Source of the DNA: CAVTLG01 sp963735495
Lineage (GTDB): Bacteria > Chloroflexota > Ktedonobacteria > Ktedonobacterales > Ktedonobacteraceae
Assembly: GCA_963735495.1 (NCBI GenBank)
Contig: CAVTLG010000002.1
Coordinates: 806,001-870,000, forward strand
Direction of reading: 5' to 3'
DNA: 64,000 nucleotides
Positions 36,210 through 44,934 of the stretch are shown here, in pieces. Position 1 is the stretch's first letter, and each line of letters opens with the position of its first letter. Below the pieces are notes generated by a model. It saw only the letters and a list, made by a program, of their open reading frames with translations. It did not search any database and was not told where the DNA came from. The position numbers and the translations under genes are program-made.

Positions 36210-38381
36210 TTATTGCGCAATATCAACGCGATCAACCGTATTATAATCATCACTGCTGAGTGCATCCTTTGTCCCGGTTACGCGTAGTTCCAGTGTATGC
36301 GTACCTGAGGAGAGCGGAGGACTTTTCCACAATAACTGATTACCCACATCACTGGCCGCATAGAAATCGATAGGCACTGCGCTACCACCATCGATAGAAA
36401 GCATTCCGATACCGTTAGAGGGTCTTTCTACACCGTAGAAGCTGACAGCAGTGCCTGTGAAGGTAAAGGTCATATAATCGTTCGCTGTATTATCCCAACT
36501 ATTAGTGGTATCGTACATACCCTCATTGACAAAGTTGCAGTTGATACAGTGGCCCCAGTTTCCCACATAGTTGAACTGGTCCAGTCCAGTACCTTGCACA
36601 CTATCGTCAACGCTGATAGTTCCCTGCGATGGTGTGTTGAGTAAGCCAAAAATGCTCAGGCTGGTCTGCGTGCCCACGAAGACTTCACCATTGGCTACAG
36701 TTGGCAGACTGAACTTCATGTAGCTATCCAGCTGGTCGCGAACTGGGTTTTGTGCGCTATTATAAAGTTCCTGGCTAATATTTGTCGCATCGTATGCGCG
36801 CAACGTGGCGGGACCGTTGGGTACACAGCCAGGTCCATTGCAGATTGAAGGACCAATGACCCAGACAATCCCTGTCCCGCTGGCATTTCCATTGCTCGAA
36901 ACCGATGGGATTGTGCCTGAGAAGGCAAACGTTTCAGGCGTATTGATCGTGGTGGGCGAAAGTGTCCCATTTGTCAATGGAAAAGCTCTCAGAGGAGAGT
37001 TGAAGCCGCCACTATAGATAAATTGTCCGCTGTTGGCGGTTCCTCCCCAATAAGCCGAGATGCCAAAGACATCATCGCCCCCTGCTGGTACGAACTCTTG
37101 TACGATCTTATCGACGTCAGTACGGTGTTCTTCTGCGCCGCCGCACTGCAATTGGGGATCACTGGTATAGCCACCCATATGATCTCGATTGATCACATAG
37201 ACGCGCTCTCCCTTCCCTATACCCACTAACAAATGCGGGTAAGGACCCGGCTGGTCAGGCAACAGTAATGCACCGCCTGATCCCAGATCAGAATCCCGGC
37301 CATCCATGCAGAGCTGGTCGAACGGCGTGAAGTAATCGGCCACACTCAAACCATTGGCTGTACTGAGCTTGACAAAGCTGTCGCCCAGATCAGGGATATT
37401 CGTGTTGAGATCAAAGGAGCCATTGCCGGTGACAACATAGATATTGCCATTCTCATCCACTGATGGTCCAGCGCCGCTCATCCAGATACCGCCTTCCTGA
37501 CCATCCGGTGTGTCGTCATACACTGCCGCCTGGAGCTGCTGCAACGTTTTCCCATCGTAGTGATAGCCGATGACCCAGCCATGGTAGGGATCGGTATCCC
37601 CATACGCCGCCCAGGAGACGTACACGTTCCCATGTGATAGGAGCAGAGCCGGTCGCTGGTTGCCTGTTTTCGCATTAAAGCTGATGACGCCGTTGACACT
37701 GTCGTAGCCCGTCCCCGGTGCAGAGGCTTGAATTTGCAACGGGCTCCCAGGCTTATCCTGGCCCGTTTGTATATCCAACGCGTGCAGCCGCTGCACATAT
37801 GTCCCATTTTCTTTGGTCAGAGCGACGACATAGAGCGTACCGGTGTTGCTGTCAATCACTGGCGTCCCTGTAATACCAACCTGAGGCTTAATATCAGAGC
37901 CTGGATATTTCCCATACACCTCACTGGCGGGAACCGTGGTAACTGCTGGTGGATCGATAAAGCTAGTGTACCATAGGGATGCAGTAACACTTGTTTGATC
38001 GGCATCGAAGGCATACACGCTATCATTTTCTGTGGCCACATACACCACGTTATGGCTACTCCCGTTGATGACAACGTTGGGCATAAAAAGCGGCTGCGCA
38101 TAGACCTGACCATCGACTGGATACGAGACACGTTTCCCAAATTGAGCCGCATTCACATTGCTTGTATTAAGAATGGTCTCGTGGAGATTCTGACCTGTAC
38201 GTAGATTATCGTTGTGATACGTTGTTACTGCCGTATTAGCTGGAGTCCTAACATTTCTAAAGCGGCTTGCCACTACTAAATGGGCCGTCGAGAAGAGAGC
38301 ACTACCGCACGTCATACATAGCAGCATTACACCTAACGCGCATAGTATGCTGCGCCTGAGAGCAAAACGAATAACTGTCAT
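36210..38381 (-). CDS. Secreted PQQ-type beta-propeller protein with C-terminal carbohydrate-binding-like domain
   Basis: The start at 38381 (MTVIRFALRRSILCALG) has AAGAAAG 8 bases upstream and opens with a signal peptide. The propeller (about residues 50-590) reads VVYVATENDSVYAFDADQ, TLYVVALTKENGTYV, IYVVTGNGSFDLNT. The last 120 residues (from SVDDSVQGTGLDQFNYVGNW) have a jelly-roll look with GTAVSFYGVERPSNG and GTHTLELRVTG, like carbohydrate-binding modules. It is a paralogue of the plus-strand 31805-34414 product in its propeller. The two genes converge, with the IS in between. Confidence 0.82.
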   Translation of the reverse strand: MTVIRFALRRSILCALGVMLLCMTCGSALFSTAHLVVASRFRNVRTPANTAVTTYHNDNLRTGQNLHETILNTSNVNAAQFGKRVSYPVDGQVYAQPLFMPNVVINGSSHNVVYVATENDSVYAFDADQTSVTASLWYTSFIDPPAVTTVPASEVYGKYPGSDIKPQVGITGTPVIDSNTGTLYVVALTKENGTYVQRLHALDIQTGQDKPGSPLQIQASAPGTGYDSVNGVISFNAKTGNQRPALLLSHGNVYVSWAAYGDTDPYHGWVIGYHYDGKTLQQLQAAVYDDTPDGQEGGIWMSGAGPSVDENGNIYVVTGNGSFDLNTNIPDLGDSFVKLSTANGLSVADYFTPFDQLCMDGRDSDLGSGGALLLPDQPGPYPHLLVGIGKGERVYVINRDHMGGYTSDPQLQCGGAEEHRTDVDKIVQEFVPAGGDDVFGISAYWGGTANSGQFIYSGGFNSPLRAFPLTNGTLSPTTINTPETFAFSGTIPSVSSNGNASGTGIVWVIGPSICNGPGCVPNGPATLRAYDATNISQELYNSAQNPVRDQLDSYMKFSLPTVANGEVFVGTQTSLSIFGLLNTPSQGTISVDDSVQGTGLDQFNYVGNWGHCINCNFVNEGMYDTTNSWDNTANDYMTFTFTGTAVSFYGVERPSNGIGMLSIDGGSAVPIDFYAASDVGNQLLWKSPPLSSGTHTLELRVTGTKDALSSDDYNTVDRVDIAQ

Positions 38382-38645
38382 CTTAATATCTTTCTTATGT
38401 GTATGGTTAAAAAGTCCAAAATTAGTTGTAGCCTTTAATATATTTATTCGTATATCTATTATCAAAGCTAGCAACTTACACCTTTATATTATACATATGA
38501 TATTTTACAACACAACTACCATTTTTATACATACTAATATAGACAACAAAAATAATCGTATAACTGCTATTACTTGTAAATCCCAAAATTAAAATGGTCA
38601 GATGACTAGGATTTTTGTCGGTGAGAAGCCGCAATACGGCGAAGT

Positions 38646-38762
38646 ATGGTAAACTATGATCGCAAGCGGAAACAACTATTCGATGCGGTGAAAAGTTTTG
38701 ACGCCTCTACGCAAATGATGGACATGTTCCAAGACGGTCTGGAAGATATCCATCCCTCTTAG
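38646..38762 (+). CDS. Candidate 38-residue protein in the spacer before the HTH-malectin gene
   Basis: ATG at 38646 opens a frame to TAG at 38760-38762: MVNYDRKRKQLFDAVKSF, DASTQMMDMFQDGLEDIHPS. The mix of charged and hydrophobic residues looks like a short amphipathic helix, but the ribosome site is weak. The rest of the 450-base spacer 38382-38830 is AT-rich and shows nothing else. It may be a remnant or an upstream peptide. Confidence 0.3.
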   Translation: MVNYDRKRKQLFDAVKSFDASTQMMDMFQDGLEDIHPS

Positions 38763-38830
38763 AAGATCAGCCATTGCGGGAAGGTGATCGCTCTTCCGGT
38801 TGAAATAGCCTCGAAAGAAGGAATGGAGAG

Positions 38831-40258
38831 ATGCCTATCTCGAACCCCTATTTGAAACGTGAGCGGCAACTCAAAGGCTGGTCCCAGGTTTATCTTGCCA
38901 AGCAGATCGAAGTTCCTAACTATTATATTAGCCGTTGGGAACGTGGTGAGGTGACGCCAAGTTCCTATTATCAACAAAAACTGTGTGATCTCTTTGGGAA
39001 AACTGCGGAAGAGTTGGGCTTCCTGCAACCAAAAGAGTCCAGTTCCTCTGCCTCTCTATCTGAGGATGATGCTCCCGCTAAGCACAGTTCCTCTACCTCT
39101 CTGCCTGAGGATGATGCTCCCGCCGAGTCCAGTTCCTCTACCTCTCTGCCTGAGGATGATGCTCTCGTTCTTGCACTAAATACCAGAGAGCAGACACGAG
39201 ATATCCTCGATCCTCCTCATGGGCCTGCTCCGATTGTTGACTTCCCCCTTTCGCCTCATGGTTCCTTCTCGTCGATGAAGAAGCTCACTCAGAGCCTGGA
39301 AGACAACACCGCATCGTCACTGAAACCTCTCGATGCTTCACTATCCCAGACGGCTTTTCTTGACCTGTTCCAGGATTTGCAAGATGACTATGCTCTGCCA
39401 CCAGCCTCTCCTCCTTCTGCTTTCAGCAGTCAGGCCAACACGCAGTTCTGGCATCGCAAGCGAAATATCTATGAGCTGCTCTTACTAGCACTCATCAGTA
39501 TCGTCGTCGTTGCCTTGCTCTTCTCCCCTTTGCATCTGGCTATCGCGGGCATGATCTGGCATACTCCATCCGCGACCCCTTCAATTGCGCAAAACAAACC
39601 GACGGCAACGTCCACAGCGACGGCAACATCCACTCCCACACCAACGCCGAAACCAACATCCACTCCCATACTGAGCCATACCATCAATCCGGCACCGCCA
39701 GCCCAATCAATATCCACACCCACGCCAACGCCAATACTGAGCCATACCATCACTTCGACACCAGCCGCCCAACCAAAACCTACACCCACGCCAAAACCCG
39801 CTGCTACTGGCAGTGTGCAGATTGATGCGGGAGGAACAGGTGCCGCTCCCTACATCGCTGATACGGACTTTACGGGTGGTGCAGCATCGAATATTGGCGA
39901 TAGCGTGGATACCAGTGGCGTGAGTGACCCAGCACCTGAGAGCGTGTACCTGACCTGTCGTTACGGTTACAGCTTTAGCTATATCATTCCTAACCTGACA
40001 CCTGGGGATGCTTACACGGTGCGCTTGCATTTCGCTGAGACGTACTGGACAAAGGTCGGGCAGCGCATTTTCAATGTCGCGATCAACGACCAATCTGTGC
40101 TACCTGATTTTGACATTATTGCGGCTGCTGGAGGGCCGAACAAAGCAGTAGCCGAAACATTCACGGTGACAGCGGAGAGTAGCGGAACGATCACCATCCA
40201 GTTCACGACGGACAAGGACAATGCGCAGATCAATGCTATTCAGGTACTGGCAGACTGA
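38831..40258 (+). CDS. Membrane-spanning XRE-type HTH protein with extracellular malectin domain
   Basis: GGAG lies 5 bases before the ATG. Residues 1-67 are an XRE helix-turn-helix (LKRERQLKGWSQVYLAKQI, YYISRWERGEVTPSSYYQQK). Three near-identical Ser/Asp segments (STSLPEDDAPAESS-type, 45-bp DNA period) follow at about 70-112. One membrane segment at about 212-236, a Thr/Pro linker to about 330, then a malectin-type carbohydrate-binding domain (QIDAGGTGAAPYIADTDF, YTVRLHFAETYW, GQRIFNVAINDQSVL). Orientation is DNA-binding part inside, sugar-binding part outside. This is the layout of a one-component membrane sensor: sugar binding outside could alter DNA binding inside. Function inferred from domain order. 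Confidence 0.85.
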   Translation: MPISNPYLKRERQLKGWSQVYLAKQIEVPNYYISRWERGEVTPSSYYQQKLCDLFGKTAEELGFLQPKESSSSASLSEDDAPAKHSSSTSLPEDDAPAESSSSTSLPEDDALVLALNTREQTRDILDPPHGPAPIVDFPLSPHGSFSSMKKLTQSLEDNTASSLKPLDASLSQTAFLDLFQDLQDDYALPPASPPSAFSSQANTQFWHRKRNIYELLLLALISIVVVALLFSPLHLAIAGMIWHTPSATPSIAQNKPTATSTATATSTPTPTPKPTSTPILSHTINPAPPAQSISTPTPTPILSHTITSTPAAQPKPTPTPKPAATGSVQIDAGGTGAAPYIADTDFTGGAASNIGDSVDTSGVSDPAPESVYLTCRYGYSFSYIIPNLTPGDAYTVRLHFAETYWTKVGQRIFNVAINDQSVLPDFDIIAAAGGPNKAVAETFTVTAESSGTITIQFTTDKDNAQINAIQVLAD

Positions 40259-40311
40259 GGCACCCTCCAATCTGCATGTAGATTGGCCTTACATGGGCAA
40301 TTAGTGAGATA

Positions 40312-41490
40312 TTAAGGGATGAGTGCATTTGAGATAAAATACCCTACGCCAAAAAAAACAGCGAACAATACCAACCCGATGAGCAACAGTAAGAGGACGT
40401 TAACATGTCGGGGCGGTTCTTCAGGAAGCGGTGGATAAGCAGGTAGCTGAGCACTGGCTAATTTCATAGGCATATCAGCCACCGTAAAAGCATCTCCAGG
40501 GTCTATCGCAGCCACACGCGCGTTCGTTTCCCCACGCAGAGGCGTCCTTACTTCCGCCGTAGTATGCGGGTACGAGGAACCCAATGGGCCGGATTGTATG
40601 GGCGCAGATGTATACTGCGCAACCCGCGTAGCATCATCTTGATACGCGGGAGCAGGATTGGTCACTGTACTCGGCACCACAGGTTCAAGAGCTTCCGTGA
40701 TAGCCTTTAATTGCGCATAGAGGACGTCAGGAGTACTAATATGTTCTGGATGCTGGCGCACCACAGCTTTCGCGATCACGTCACATAACTCAGGAGGTAC
40801 GTTGCGCATAAAACGCAAGCGTCCATCGGGAGGCGGCTCAATGCTCGTGGCATCTGGACTGCGACCGGACAGCAGTTGATAGAGCAATAGTCCAACAGCG
40901 CGCGTATCATCGTCCCGCCGTCCATCGCTTAATTGACCAATGGGCAGTTCTCGATCAGAAATAGCCACACCATTGCCTCCAACCACGCTCCAGGCAGTAA
41001 AATAGTACATATCGGCTGGCAGGACAAAATTATTGATACGCACCTGCCCACGACGGTCACGTATAATTGACGCGGGCGTTAAATCCCCGTGGCATACCTT
41101 GCGCGAAGATGTACTGGCATAGAGCAACGCCTGGCAAATTTGCACACCCATATCAGCTACGTAATACGGAGCGAGTTGGGATTGGAGCAGCGTGCCGAAA
41201 TCGTCACCATCCACAAATTCCTGCACGATACAAATTCTATCAGGATCAATTACCACATCGTAAACGCCAATGATATTTGGATGCGAAATTTGCGATGTAG
41301 CCCGGATAGCCACCCGATACTCGGCAATATGCTCAACAGGGACAACTTTGACCGCAACGGTACGCTGCAATACCTGGTCAAAGCCCTGATAAACAGCACA
41401 GGCATTCCCCCGCTTCACCAGGCGTTGGAGCAGGTAGCGCCTATGAATGACCTGGCCTGTTTCCACTGTAAGCCTCTCAAGATTACGCAC
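40312..41490 (-). CDS. Membrane-anchored Ser/Thr pseudokinase
   Basis: Overall a Hanks-kinase fold, but catalytic residues are lost. The glycine loop is LVKRGNACAVYQG (no GxGxxG). The VAVK lysine (48) is kept, while the alpha-C glutamate position holds Ala (about 61, in RVAIRATSQISHPNI). The catalytic loop reads CHGDLTPASII, so Asp136 is kept, but the metal-binding Asn is Ser141; the DFG motif is NFV (Asn154). The APE motif is not recognisable. It ends with one membrane segment (about 365-387). Its GTG start at 41490 follows the stop of the ROK gene at once (TAAGTG), with AGGA upstream, so the two are translationally coupled. It probably binds nucleotide weakly or acts as scaffold. Confidence 0.85.
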   Translation of the reverse strand: MRNLERLTVETGQVIHRRYLLQRLVKRGNACAVYQGFDQVLQRTVAVKVVPVEHIAEYRVAIRATSQISHPNIIGVYDVVIDPDRICIVQEFVDGDDFGTLLQSQLAPYYVADMGVQICQALLYASTSSRKVCHGDLTPASIIRDRRGQVRINNFVLPADMYYFTAWSVVGGNGVAISDRELPIGQLSDGRRDDDTRAVGLLLYQLLSGRSPDATSIEPPPDGRLRFMRNVPPELCDVIAKAVVRQHPEHISTPDVLYAQLKAITEALEPVVPSTVTNPAPAYQDDATRVAQYTSAPIQSGPLGSSYPHTTAEVRTPLRGETNARVAAIDPGDAFTVADMPMKLASAQLPAYPPLPEEPPRHVNVLLLLLIGLVLFAVFFGVGYFISNALIP

Positions 41491-42555
41491 TTATACATCC
41501 TGTAGTGCTAAAGTAACTGCACCGACCAGGCTCGCCTCTGATCCAAGACTCCCTGGCACAATGCGTAACGACTGACTGGCTGCAGGTAGGCATAATTCCT
41601 GTATACGCTCGCGCAGTGGAGCAAGCAGTAGCTCACCTGCCTGTGCTACCGGCCCCCCCAGGATGATCATACTGGGATTAATGAGATGAATGATATTCGC
41701 CAGTGCTGTGCCCAGATAGGTATGGACATCACTGACGACGTGCTGCGCAATAGTATCCCCCTCTACCGCCAGGCGAAACACCTGTTCGGCGGTGATGCGC
41801 TCCGCCCTGCCTCCGGTGACGCGCTTGATCGCTGCCTCAGTTTCAGGATACTCGACTGACAGGCCAATCATTGTACGCACTATAGCTTGCGCCGATGCAA
41901 TTGCTTCGAGGTGTCCAAAGCCACCACAAGAGCACTTAGGCCCATGCTCCTTGACCAGCATATGCCCAATCTCACCTGCTGTACAGGTCGTACCATGAAA
42001 AATACGCCCGTTGATCACTAATCCTCCCCCGATACCACGTCCCAGGCCAACATACAACACCAATCGCTCTCCCTGTCCTGCACCACATACCACCTCCGCC
42101 AGAGCGGCGGCGTTCGCATTATTATCTACGATACACGGGACATCCAGTTTCTCCGCGAAATAGTCCTGTAGGGGAAAATCATCCCAGCCATGAGCATGAT
42201 GAAGCGTGCGCACGATACCTCGCTTCGCATCTACCAGCCCTCCAACCGCAACGCCTACGCGCAAAATACGCCCATCGCGCAAGCGCTCAGGCTGCGTTGC
42301 TTCACCTAGCATGGCATCTAACAATGATAGAACAGTAGCAGTATCGGGCACATATTCCAAAGGACGACGGACACGGTACAGGATATTCCCATCAAGATCC
42401 GCTAGAGCCACGGCCTGACGCGCGCCACTCCCACTGATCTCGATGCCTAAAACGTAGCCCTGTGTCGCTAGCAACTTACCAGTGATCCTCTGTGATCCAA
42501 GTTGTCCTGAAATACTGGTCTCAGTGACATTACTTGCTTTGGGCTGTGTAGACAC
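41491..42555 (-). CDS. ROK-family protein with altered catalytic site
   Basis: The ROK family holds sugar kinases and sugar-responsive repressors. Here the ATP-phosphate motif LGIEISGSGARQAVA, the zinc motif CSCGGFGHLEA with its His (GEIGHMLVKEHGP), and the sugar motif GEIGH are present. There is no N-terminal HTH, only about 30 polar residues. The catalytic Asp of kinases (NDAN motif) is Asn146: VDNNANAAALAE. ROK proteins with other residues here, such as XylR-type repressors, do not phosphorylate. So this may be a sugar-binding protein and not an active kinase. It lies upstream of the coupled pseudokinase. A glucokinase with changed chemistry is the alternative. Confidence 0.85.
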   Translation of the reverse strand: MSTQPKASNVTETSISGQLGSQRITGKLLATQGYVLGIEISGSGARQAVALADLDGNILYRVRRPLEYVPDTATVLSLLDAMLGEATQPERLRDGRILRVGVAVGGLVDAKRGIVRTLHHAHGWDDFPLQDYFAEKLDVPCIVDNNANAAALAEVVCGAGQGERLVLYVGLGRGIGGGLVINGRIFHGTTCTAGEIGHMLVKEHGPKCSCGGFGHLEAIASAQAIVRTMIGLSVEYPETEAAIKRVTGGRAERITAEQVFRLAVEGDTIAQHVVSDVHTYLGTALANIIHLINPSMIILGGPVAQAGELLLAPLRERIQELCLPAASQSLRIVPGSLGSEASLVGAVTLALQDV

Positions 42556-43085
42556 TCTCGTTCTCCCTTTTCCGCTTCACACCTTTTAACGGATTCCCTA
42601 TTTCCTTGCATTCAGAAAGAGTACCAGGCATAACACCACCATAATGGCGTTTCTGCATACGTCTGGGTGCCAATTCCGCAGCTAAACAGTCTTGGAAAAA
42701 GCCCATTTCTCTCATTTAGAACAAGCTTTGGACACTTCCTTCTGACATATATAGGATTGAGCACTACTGGGACAACGGGTTTAGTATATCATACAGAGCC
42801 AGTAACGCAAAGTTCGCTAGGATGCCTGTCCCATTGTTTGCCAAAAATGACGAGTTTTGGCGGCTACAGACAGTATAATTGCTGGTCATAGAGGTACTTA
42901 AAACGGTCCCTGCATATTTTTTTTATGGGAAACATTCGTGAGGAGGAAACAGGGTAGAGACGTCACCTAGTGTGCGCCCCTGGGCGGGGGCAAGCGCCGT
43001 CCCTACCCTGTTTCCCGACGTTTTCCTCGGAAGGATGAAGATCCAATCTACTCTTCCTGGGTGACAATGTGCGGATAAGCTTCTA
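42556..43085. other. Gene-free region with a family A repeat
   Basis: About 530 bases without a supported gene. The only clear structure is the family A palindrome at 42945-43015; the part 42556-42940 presumably holds the promoter of the ROK-pseudokinase operon but no convincing box was found. Confidence 0.5.
42945..43015. repeat. Palindromic repeat family A, copy 5
   Basis: GGAAACAGGGTAGAGACGT and its partner ending CCCTACCCTGTTTCC form the stem. Relative to other copies the stem carries substitutions (GAGACGT against GCCGTCC), and its outer 7 bases are unique to this copy but still self-complementary. Confidence 0.85.
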
Positions 43086-43454
43086 CTATAGAATTGTGCC
43101 ATCAGATGCTGATGCACCTGTAGATGCGCCCTCGTGGCCATCCAGATGCTCAAATGCTGTATCCAGTTGGCTTATATGTTGCTCGATCTCTCTGACCTGC
43201 TGCTGAAGCGCCAGCACTTGCACCGCCAGTTCATACAATTGTCCATGTTCCTTACCCGGTCTCTCACCGGTTAGCGCACTGGCGTCAGTAGTATCCCTGG
43301 GAGACGTGAGAGAAATATTTACAGGCTCTTGCGCTGTTTGCATAGCAGGTATATGCGCTTGTTGCTGTGGCGTCTGATTGGTATCGCGAGCCAGTAAAAA
43401 GGCCAGTAGCAGAGCGACAATACCCACCGCAACGAGTGCTGCAATAGTCAGCAT
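43086..43454 (-). CDS. Small membrane-anchored coiled-coil protein (122 residues), paralogue of 44552-44920
   Basis: GGGGAGG lies 6 bases before the ATG. One N-terminal membrane helix (LTIAALVAVGIVALLLAFLLA), a polar low-complexity middle, and a coiled-coil near the end (LALQQQVREIEQHISQLD, FEHLDGHEG). The protein at 44552-44920 has the same length, the same membrane helix pattern and the matching coil (LQQRIRDIELHLSRMDALAEHLE). The two flank the TetR gene in an efflux cluster. No family was recognised; a scaffold or stress-related membrane role is possible. Confidence 0.7.
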   Translation of the reverse strand: MLTIAALVAVGIVALLLAFLLARDTNQTPQQQAHIPAMQTAQEPVNISLTSPRDTTDASALTGERPGKEHGQLYELAVQVLALQQQVREIEQHISQLDTAFEHLDGHEGASTGASASDGTIL

Positions 43455-43592
43455 AATTTTCCTCCCCTATACATTAAACGAAGCACAAATGCTCTTGCTT
43501 TAAATATGTGCCAAACATTTGACAGCGAGGGCCTTTGCTACCGGCTGCACAGGTTAGTACAGATACATAATTACTTCTATGTCCACATAAGA

Positions 43593-44234
43593 TTATTTAC
43601 TGGTCTCATCCGTGTCTTTACAGGCCGCAATACCCCTGAAATAGATACATCCGACGTACCGAATGAGATCCTCTGGCGACATCTTTCCTCCCAGCACCAT
43701 GCGTTTGTACGCCTGCGGAGAAAGCACGCTCAAAAAAGTACTGACCATCACATCAGTCGGCAATGTCGGATCGAATTCTCCATTGCGTTTGCCCTCTTCA
43801 TGCAGTGCTCTGATCTGGTTCGCAATCTCCGTCATGATGTCGCTGTGCCGCTCTTTCATGATAGCAACCAGATCGGTCGTATTAATCAGTGTATATAAAA
43901 GCTGTCCCAGCTTGCCGAAGAGTCCCACATACATAGAGCGTAAAACAAAAGCCAGACGCTCCTGGGCCGTTCCTGACATTGTCTGTGTCTGAGCTATCAT
44001 CTGCTGAATACTCTGTAATTGGCGTTTGAGCAAAGCAAATACGAGATCTTCCTTCCTGGCAAAATGCAGATAGAGCGTACCTTTCGCGATGCCTACACGA
44101 GCGGCAATTTCGTCCATTGAAGCATCCCGATAGCCCTTCTCTAGCAACACTTCTTCAGTCACCTGAAGAATAAGGTCTTCGCGTTCCTGACGCTGCTTCT
44201 CTTTAAGCGAGCGGGAGGGAGTTACCTCGTGCAT
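43593..44234 (-). CDS. TetR-family repressor of the efflux cluster
   Basis: The N-terminal helix-turn-helix is typical: LILQVTEEVLLEKGYRDAS, MDEIAARVGIAKGTLYLHF. The larger C-terminal part is the ligand-binding domain. AAAGGAG lies 5 bases before the ATG. It lies with MFS and HlyD genes on the same strand, and its promoter region carries an inverted repeat (44315-44332). Related half-sites occur before the MFS gene. So it probably represses itself and the pump until a toxic compound binds. The inducer is not known. Confidence 0.9.
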   Translation of the reverse strand: MHEVTPSRSLKEKQRQEREDLILQVTEEVLLEKGYRDASMDEIAARVGIAKGTLYLHFARKEDLVFALLKRQLQSIQQMIAQTQTMSGTAQERLAFVLRSMYVGLFGKLGQLLYTLINTTDLVAIMKERHSDIMTEIANQIRALHEEGKRNGEFDPTLPTDVMVSTFLSVLSPQAYKRMVLGGKMSPEDLIRYVGCIYFRGIAACKDTDETSK

Positions 44235-44314
44235 GCATTCTCCTTTGGAAGAGCATATGGCCAGATCGTTAGCATATGATCCTGCGACACCACTTTTGAC
44301 TTACGTAGTTGAAT

Positions 44315-44332
44315 AATGACCTGACAGTCATT
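44315..44332. promoter_or_regulatory. Putative TetR operator before the repressor gene
   Basis: AATGAC-CTGACA-GTCATT is a perfect 6-bp inverted repeat with six spacer bases, 80 bases upstream of the TetR start. A TTTGACTTACGTAG sequence next to it (about 44294) shares its first 8 bases with the site before the MFS gene. Confidence 0.55.
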
Positions 44333-44393
44333 AGCTTATCAGTAAGTCATGTTACTGTCAAGAATTGATTAGAGCATTTTATCTGTTTCTACA

Positions 44394-44450
44394 GGTAGGG
44401 ACGTGTCCTGGCGACCGCCCCGAGAGGCACGCGAGGTGACGCCCCTACCC
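44394..44450. repeat. Palindromic repeat family A, copy 6
   Basis: GGTAGGGACGTGTCCTGGCG and GCGAGGTGACGCCCCTACCC frame a 57-bp element, the most compact copy. It lies in the 317-base space 44235-44551, which otherwise holds only the TetR operator. Confidence 0.9.
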
Positions 44451-44551
44451 AGTTCTCCTGAGATCCTACGAGAGGTTACGTGCATTTTACGACTAACTGC
44501 ATAGGTATCGATCATCAACGTTCACCTTGCTCAGAGTGTCTCTCGTGGACA

Positions 44552-44920
44552 TCAGGCTGTTGGCTTTCTGCGCGGTAATGTGGGCACACCAACCAACGTG
44601 GGTTCGCCTTGCTCTAAATGCTCCGCCAATGCATCCATACGACTTAAGTGCAGCTCAATATCCCTGATGCGCTGTTGAAGACCCTGAATTTGCGCTACCA
44701 GTTCGGGCATCTGCGCACGCTCTGGCAGCACATAGTCATCTTCGTCCTCTTCCAGCAACAGAGGCTGAGCGTTTTCAGACTCCTCGACCTGTATTACAGA
44801 AGATCTTTGTATCTCTTGCTGCGCACCAGCATCCTGCTTGTCGTTTCCACCACGCGACACGAGAAACGCGAGCAGGAAAGCGACGATTCCCAATGCAACA
44901 AGTCCACCAATAATCAGCAT
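44552..44920 (-). CDS. Small membrane-anchored coiled-coil protein (122 residues), paralogue of 43086-43454
   Basis: GGGGAGG lies 3 bases before the ATG, unusually close. N-terminal membrane helix (LIIGGLVALGIVAFLLAFLVS), an acidic middle (LLEEDEDDYVLPE), then a coiled coil (IQGLQQRIRDIELHLSRMD) and a basic Pro-rich end. Same length and plan as the gene 1.1 kb away. Lies on the same strand downstream of HlyD, separated by a nested repeat. Confidence 0.7.
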   Translation of the reverse strand: MLIIGGLVALGIVAFLLAFLVSRGGNDKQDAGAQQEIQRSSVIQVEESENAQPLLLEEDEDDYVLPERAQMPELVAQIQGLQQRIRDIELHLSRMDALAEHLEQGEPTLVGVPTLPRRKPTA

Positions 44921-44934
44921 AGTCCTCCCCTTTC

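Noticed and set aside
40312..41490. Annotation as an active Ser/Thr kinase
   Set aside because: Glycine loop, alpha-C Glu, metal-binding Asn and DFG Asp are all missing; called a pseudokinase instead.
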